DNA of 64,000 bases from a bacterium (GTDB lineage: Bacteria > AUK180). Both the position numbers and the translations under genes were made by a program. The DNA lies in NCBI GenBank assembly GCA_023144005.1, contig JAGLGN010000024.1:36588-100587 (forward strand), written 5' to 3'. Of the stretch, positions 61,883-64,000 are shown piece by piece. Below the pieces are notes generated by a model. It saw nothing but the letters and a program-made list of their open reading frames with translations, made no database searches and was not told the DNA's origin. Numbering within the stretch: the first letter of the stretch is position 1; every line of letters starts with the position of its first letter.

Positions 61883-63268
61883 GTGAAAAGGGAATTATAC
61901 CTGGCAATATTTCTTATTCTGATACATGTTTCGGTATTTTCCGTATCAATTCATCAATTGGAATCCGGGGATCATACCCCGTATAAAGCAGAGGGTTCCA
62001 GGTTATTCACCACACAGACGGAGGCCTCGGCTTTGAAAGGGACGGTCTTTGGGTTTCTTCCCTATTGGGAGGTTTCTACCGCAAATATCCGTTTTGACCT
62101 TCTTTCTCACATAGCATTGTTCTCCTATCATTTCGATCCTGCCGACGGCGCGATCATTGAGCGCAACGGCTGGCCGAACCTCTCTTTGACAAATACCGCG
62201 CATGCTGCGGGAGCCAAGGTCATCCTCTGCGTTACGAACTTTTATTCAGCATATGATTACTCAGGTTTTCTTGACAATACCACTGCCAGAAACAATTTGA
62301 TCGCTGCGCTGATCTCCGAAGTTGAAACCACTGGCCTTGACGGCGTGAATATCGATTTCGAGGGTATCAGTTCGAGCCAGAAAAGTGCCTTTGTCTCATT
62401 CATCACTTCTCTGAACGACGGCCTGAAGAGCTCTGATCCTTCATATGAACTCTCCCTTTGCGGACCCGCGGTTGATTGGAGCGGCGCTTATGATTATGAC
62501 CTGTTGGCACTGAACTCGGACGGTATATTTATAATGGCATATGATTATCATTGGAGCGGGGGTTCTCAGGCGGGCCCGGTAGCGCCTTTGTCGCCCAGTG
62601 TATTATGGGGGGATTATTCGGTGCAGTGGACCATCGAGGATTATATCGACTGGGGCATTTATACAGATAAATTTATTCTGGGATTACCATATTATGGCTA
62701 TGATTGGCCGGTAGATGCGGATATTGTACCGGCGGATACTCTTGGCAATGCTACCGCAAGAACATATTCATACGCTGTCGATTCGTCGCTCATCCACGGT
62801 AATCTTTGGAATACCGATTCCAATGTGCCGTATTACAAATACATTGACGGTGATTATCGGCAATGCTGGTACGATAATAAGTTCTCCATTTCCAAAAAGA
62901 TCGATATGGCAGATAATTATTCCCTTCAAGGTATAGGCATCTGGGCATTGGGATATGAAGATGACAAGGAAGAACTTTGGGACCTTATTGAGAGTAAATA
63001 CGGTTCCAATGAAGCTGTCAAAGCGCCTCTCATATATCCTAATCCCACCCGTGGAGATTTCCGATTGGATACCGAGGATTTTGAATATGTTGATATTACC
63101 GTCAGGGACATAAGCGGTGAGAAGATATTTTCAATGGAAAATGTTGAAAGTTCGACGATCATCGAATTAAAGAATAAGGACGGTGAATATCTCCCACCGG
63201 GAGTGTATATTGTTACTATCGTCAGGTCCGGCCAGGCCTTTCACGCCAAAGCAGCCCTGGTGTACTGA
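61883..63268 (+). CDS. Secreted GH18-type glycosidase with sorting-type tail, 3' end inside a MITE
   Basis: A signal peptide (LYLAIFLILIHVSVFSVSIH) leads to a GH18 domain related to YaaH/SleL: GFLPYWEVSTANIRFDLLSH, the catalytic stretch DGVNIDFEGIS (Glu about residue 159), FIMAYDYHWSGGSQAGPVAP, LGLPYYGYDW and a terminal GIGIWALGYEDDKEELWDLI. It would cleave beta-1,4-GlcNAc linkages in chitin or peptidoglycan outside the cell. The last ~80 residues are a FlgD/type-IX-like tail (YPNPTRGDFRLDTEDFEYVD). The start is GTG 61883 with a poor SD. Its final codons and its stop (TGA 63266-63268) lie within the left inverted repeat of a MITE-like element, so the native C-terminus may have been replaced by a few residues. 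Confidence 0.85.
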   Translation: MKRELYLAIFLILIHVSVFSVSIHQLESGDHTPYKAEGSRLFTTQTEASALKGTVFGFLPYWEVSTANIRFDLLSHIALFSYHFDPADGAIIERNGWPNLSLTNTAHAAGAKVILCVTNFYSAYDYSGFLDNTTARNNLIAALISEVETTGLDGVNIDFEGISSSQKSAFVSFITSLNDGLKSSDPSYELSLCGPAVDWSGAYDYDLLALNSDGIFIMAYDYHWSGGSQAGPVAPLSPSVLWGDYSVQWTIEDYIDWGIYTDKFILGLPYYGYDWPVDADIVPADTLGNATARTYSYAVDSSLIHGNLWNTDSNVPYYKYIDGDYRQCWYDNKFSISKKIDMADNYSLQGIGIWALGYEDDKEELWDLIESKYGSNEAVKAPLIYPNPTRGDFRLDTEDFEYVDITVRDISGEKIFSMENVESSTIIELKNKDGEYLPPGVYIVTIVRSGQAFHAKAALVY

Positions 63269-63805
63269 TTCATAAATACGATGACAATGGAATGTTTAGA
63301 TTTGAATCAATTCCACCGAACAATAAGCGTGGCGTACCCTTTGTGGTCCGTAAGCGAAGAGAGAGGGATAAATTGACCAAAGATAACATTCCCTTCGGGC
63401 TGATGCTCTTTTTTCTGTCTTCTGCGTTGCAAGTGCTCTGATTTAAAATCCGCTGACAATGGAATGTTTAGATTTGAGGCAATTCCAACGAATAATGAGC
63501 ACGGCGTACCCTTGGTGGTCCGTGAGCGAAGAATGAGGAAGAAATTGACCAAAGATGATATTCCCTCCGGGCTGAATCTCTTTTGCCGTCTTCTACGTTG
63601 CTCGTTGCTTACATACCGCCGTGGGTATGCAGCGTTCCTCGCTCCTTGAATACGAAACAAAATAGCATCAGCCATTGTTATCGGATTTTGAATCAGAGCA
63701 CTATTGTCCCTTACATACCGCTGTGGGTATGCGGCGTTCCTCACGCCTTGAATACGGAACAAAATAGCATCAGCCATTGTTATGGTATTTATGAAACAGT
63801 ACACT
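63259..63805 (-). mobile_element. MITE-like element, copy B, split by copy C
   Basis: Terminal inverted repeats at 63259-63290 and 63774-63805 (the latter, complemented, starts AGTGTACTGTTTCATAAATA) match those of copy A. Its interior corresponds to copy A reversed but is broken after TCTGCGTTGC (63430) and resumes at CTTACATACCGCTGTGGGT (about 63709). Copy C occupies the gap. Confidence 0.75.
63432..63702 (-). mobile_element. MITE-like element, copy C, nested in copy B
   Basis: A complete 271-base copy with 31-base terminal inverted repeats: 63432-63462 (AGTGCTCTGATTTAAAATCC then GCTGACAATGG) and 63672-63702 reversed (AGTGCTCTGATTCAAAATCC then GATAACAATGG). The interior aligns end to end with copy A reversed. 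Confidence 0.8.
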
Positions 63806-64000
63806 ATGTCCCGATGGAAGATTGAGGTTTTTCTCCATAATAATAATTCCTTTGTTCTCTTCCTATTCACTTTTCTAGTCTCCTTTCTCTGCTTCATCTC
63901 TCACCCACCTCGAGCACGGCGCAGCCGTGCGCCCAAACGAGAGTTCCGGAAGGAGTGCGCGATCGTTAGAGCTTTTAGAGGCAGGAACGAATGTTCGAGG
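63806..64000. other. Non-coding end of window
   Basis: No gene is seen. A T/C-rich stretch (63840-63910) is followed by a GCACGGC-GCA-GCCGTGC hairpin at about 63914-63930 and a GC-richer tail that might lead into a feature beyond the window. Confidence 0.4.

Noticed and set aside
63307..63897. 196-residue minus-strand frame
   Set aside because: It runs through nested MITE copies B and C and its repeats reflect the duplicated element; no frame is conserved in copy A.

Overview
The window looks like a chromosomal stretch of an uncultured diderm bacterium with FCB-group (Fibrobacteres-Chlorobi-Bacteroidetes-like) traits. This placement is inferred from protein style, not from a phylogeny. Four secreted proteins end in FlgD/type-IX-like tails with a YPNP motif. 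Two carry PorV/UPF0164-like barrels, and there are several lipoproteins, an OmpA domain and a MltD-like transglycosylase. The promoters I can read are ordinary TTGACA/TATAAT types, which argues against Bacteroidetes proper.

Layout. (1) 1-9736 is an AT-rich defence island: the 3' end of a type IIG restriction-modification gene, then an overlapping run of SIR2, TIR plus a ~1000-residue partner region, RES, and an OLD-like ATPase/TOPRIM protein, followed by DUF2971 and an unknown gene. Three consecutive genes have different NAD+-consuming folds; this is the best candidate for an undescribed system. (2) 10034-14752 holds scattered genes (DUF4236, a small membrane protein, CsgG-FGE lipoprotein-like factor, methyltransferase) separated by repeat-filled spacers. 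(3) 14920-16744 (minus) is a TPR gene plus mltD, divergent from (4) 16838-26746, a tight housekeeping operon: M50 protease, trpS, scpA, scpB, rluB, cmk, plsC, rpsA and three poorly known genes. (5) 27347-35654 codes for envelope proteins, a PocR/degenerate HD-GYP protein, a WecA-like/WecG fusion and nth. (6) 36252-52619 starts with rpe and runs through surface and outer-membrane genes, thrC and a 2864-residue repeat protein to sixA. (7) 53473-61847 has a zinc-ribbon gene, four tRNAs and the proteostasis cluster tig-clpP-clpX-lon, followed by an rRNA methylase and TatD. (8) A GH18-like gene ends inside a nested miniature element.

Almost every spacer longer than 300 bases is filled with non-coding repeats of four kinds: arrays with a 7-base period of several unrelated unit sequences; short hairpins with a constant frame and compensated stems; a ~190-base dispersed repeat; and a ~272-base MITE-like element with 32-base terminal inverted repeats, in one place inserted into another copy of itself. 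Homology calls come from recognising motifs by eye; no database search was possible.
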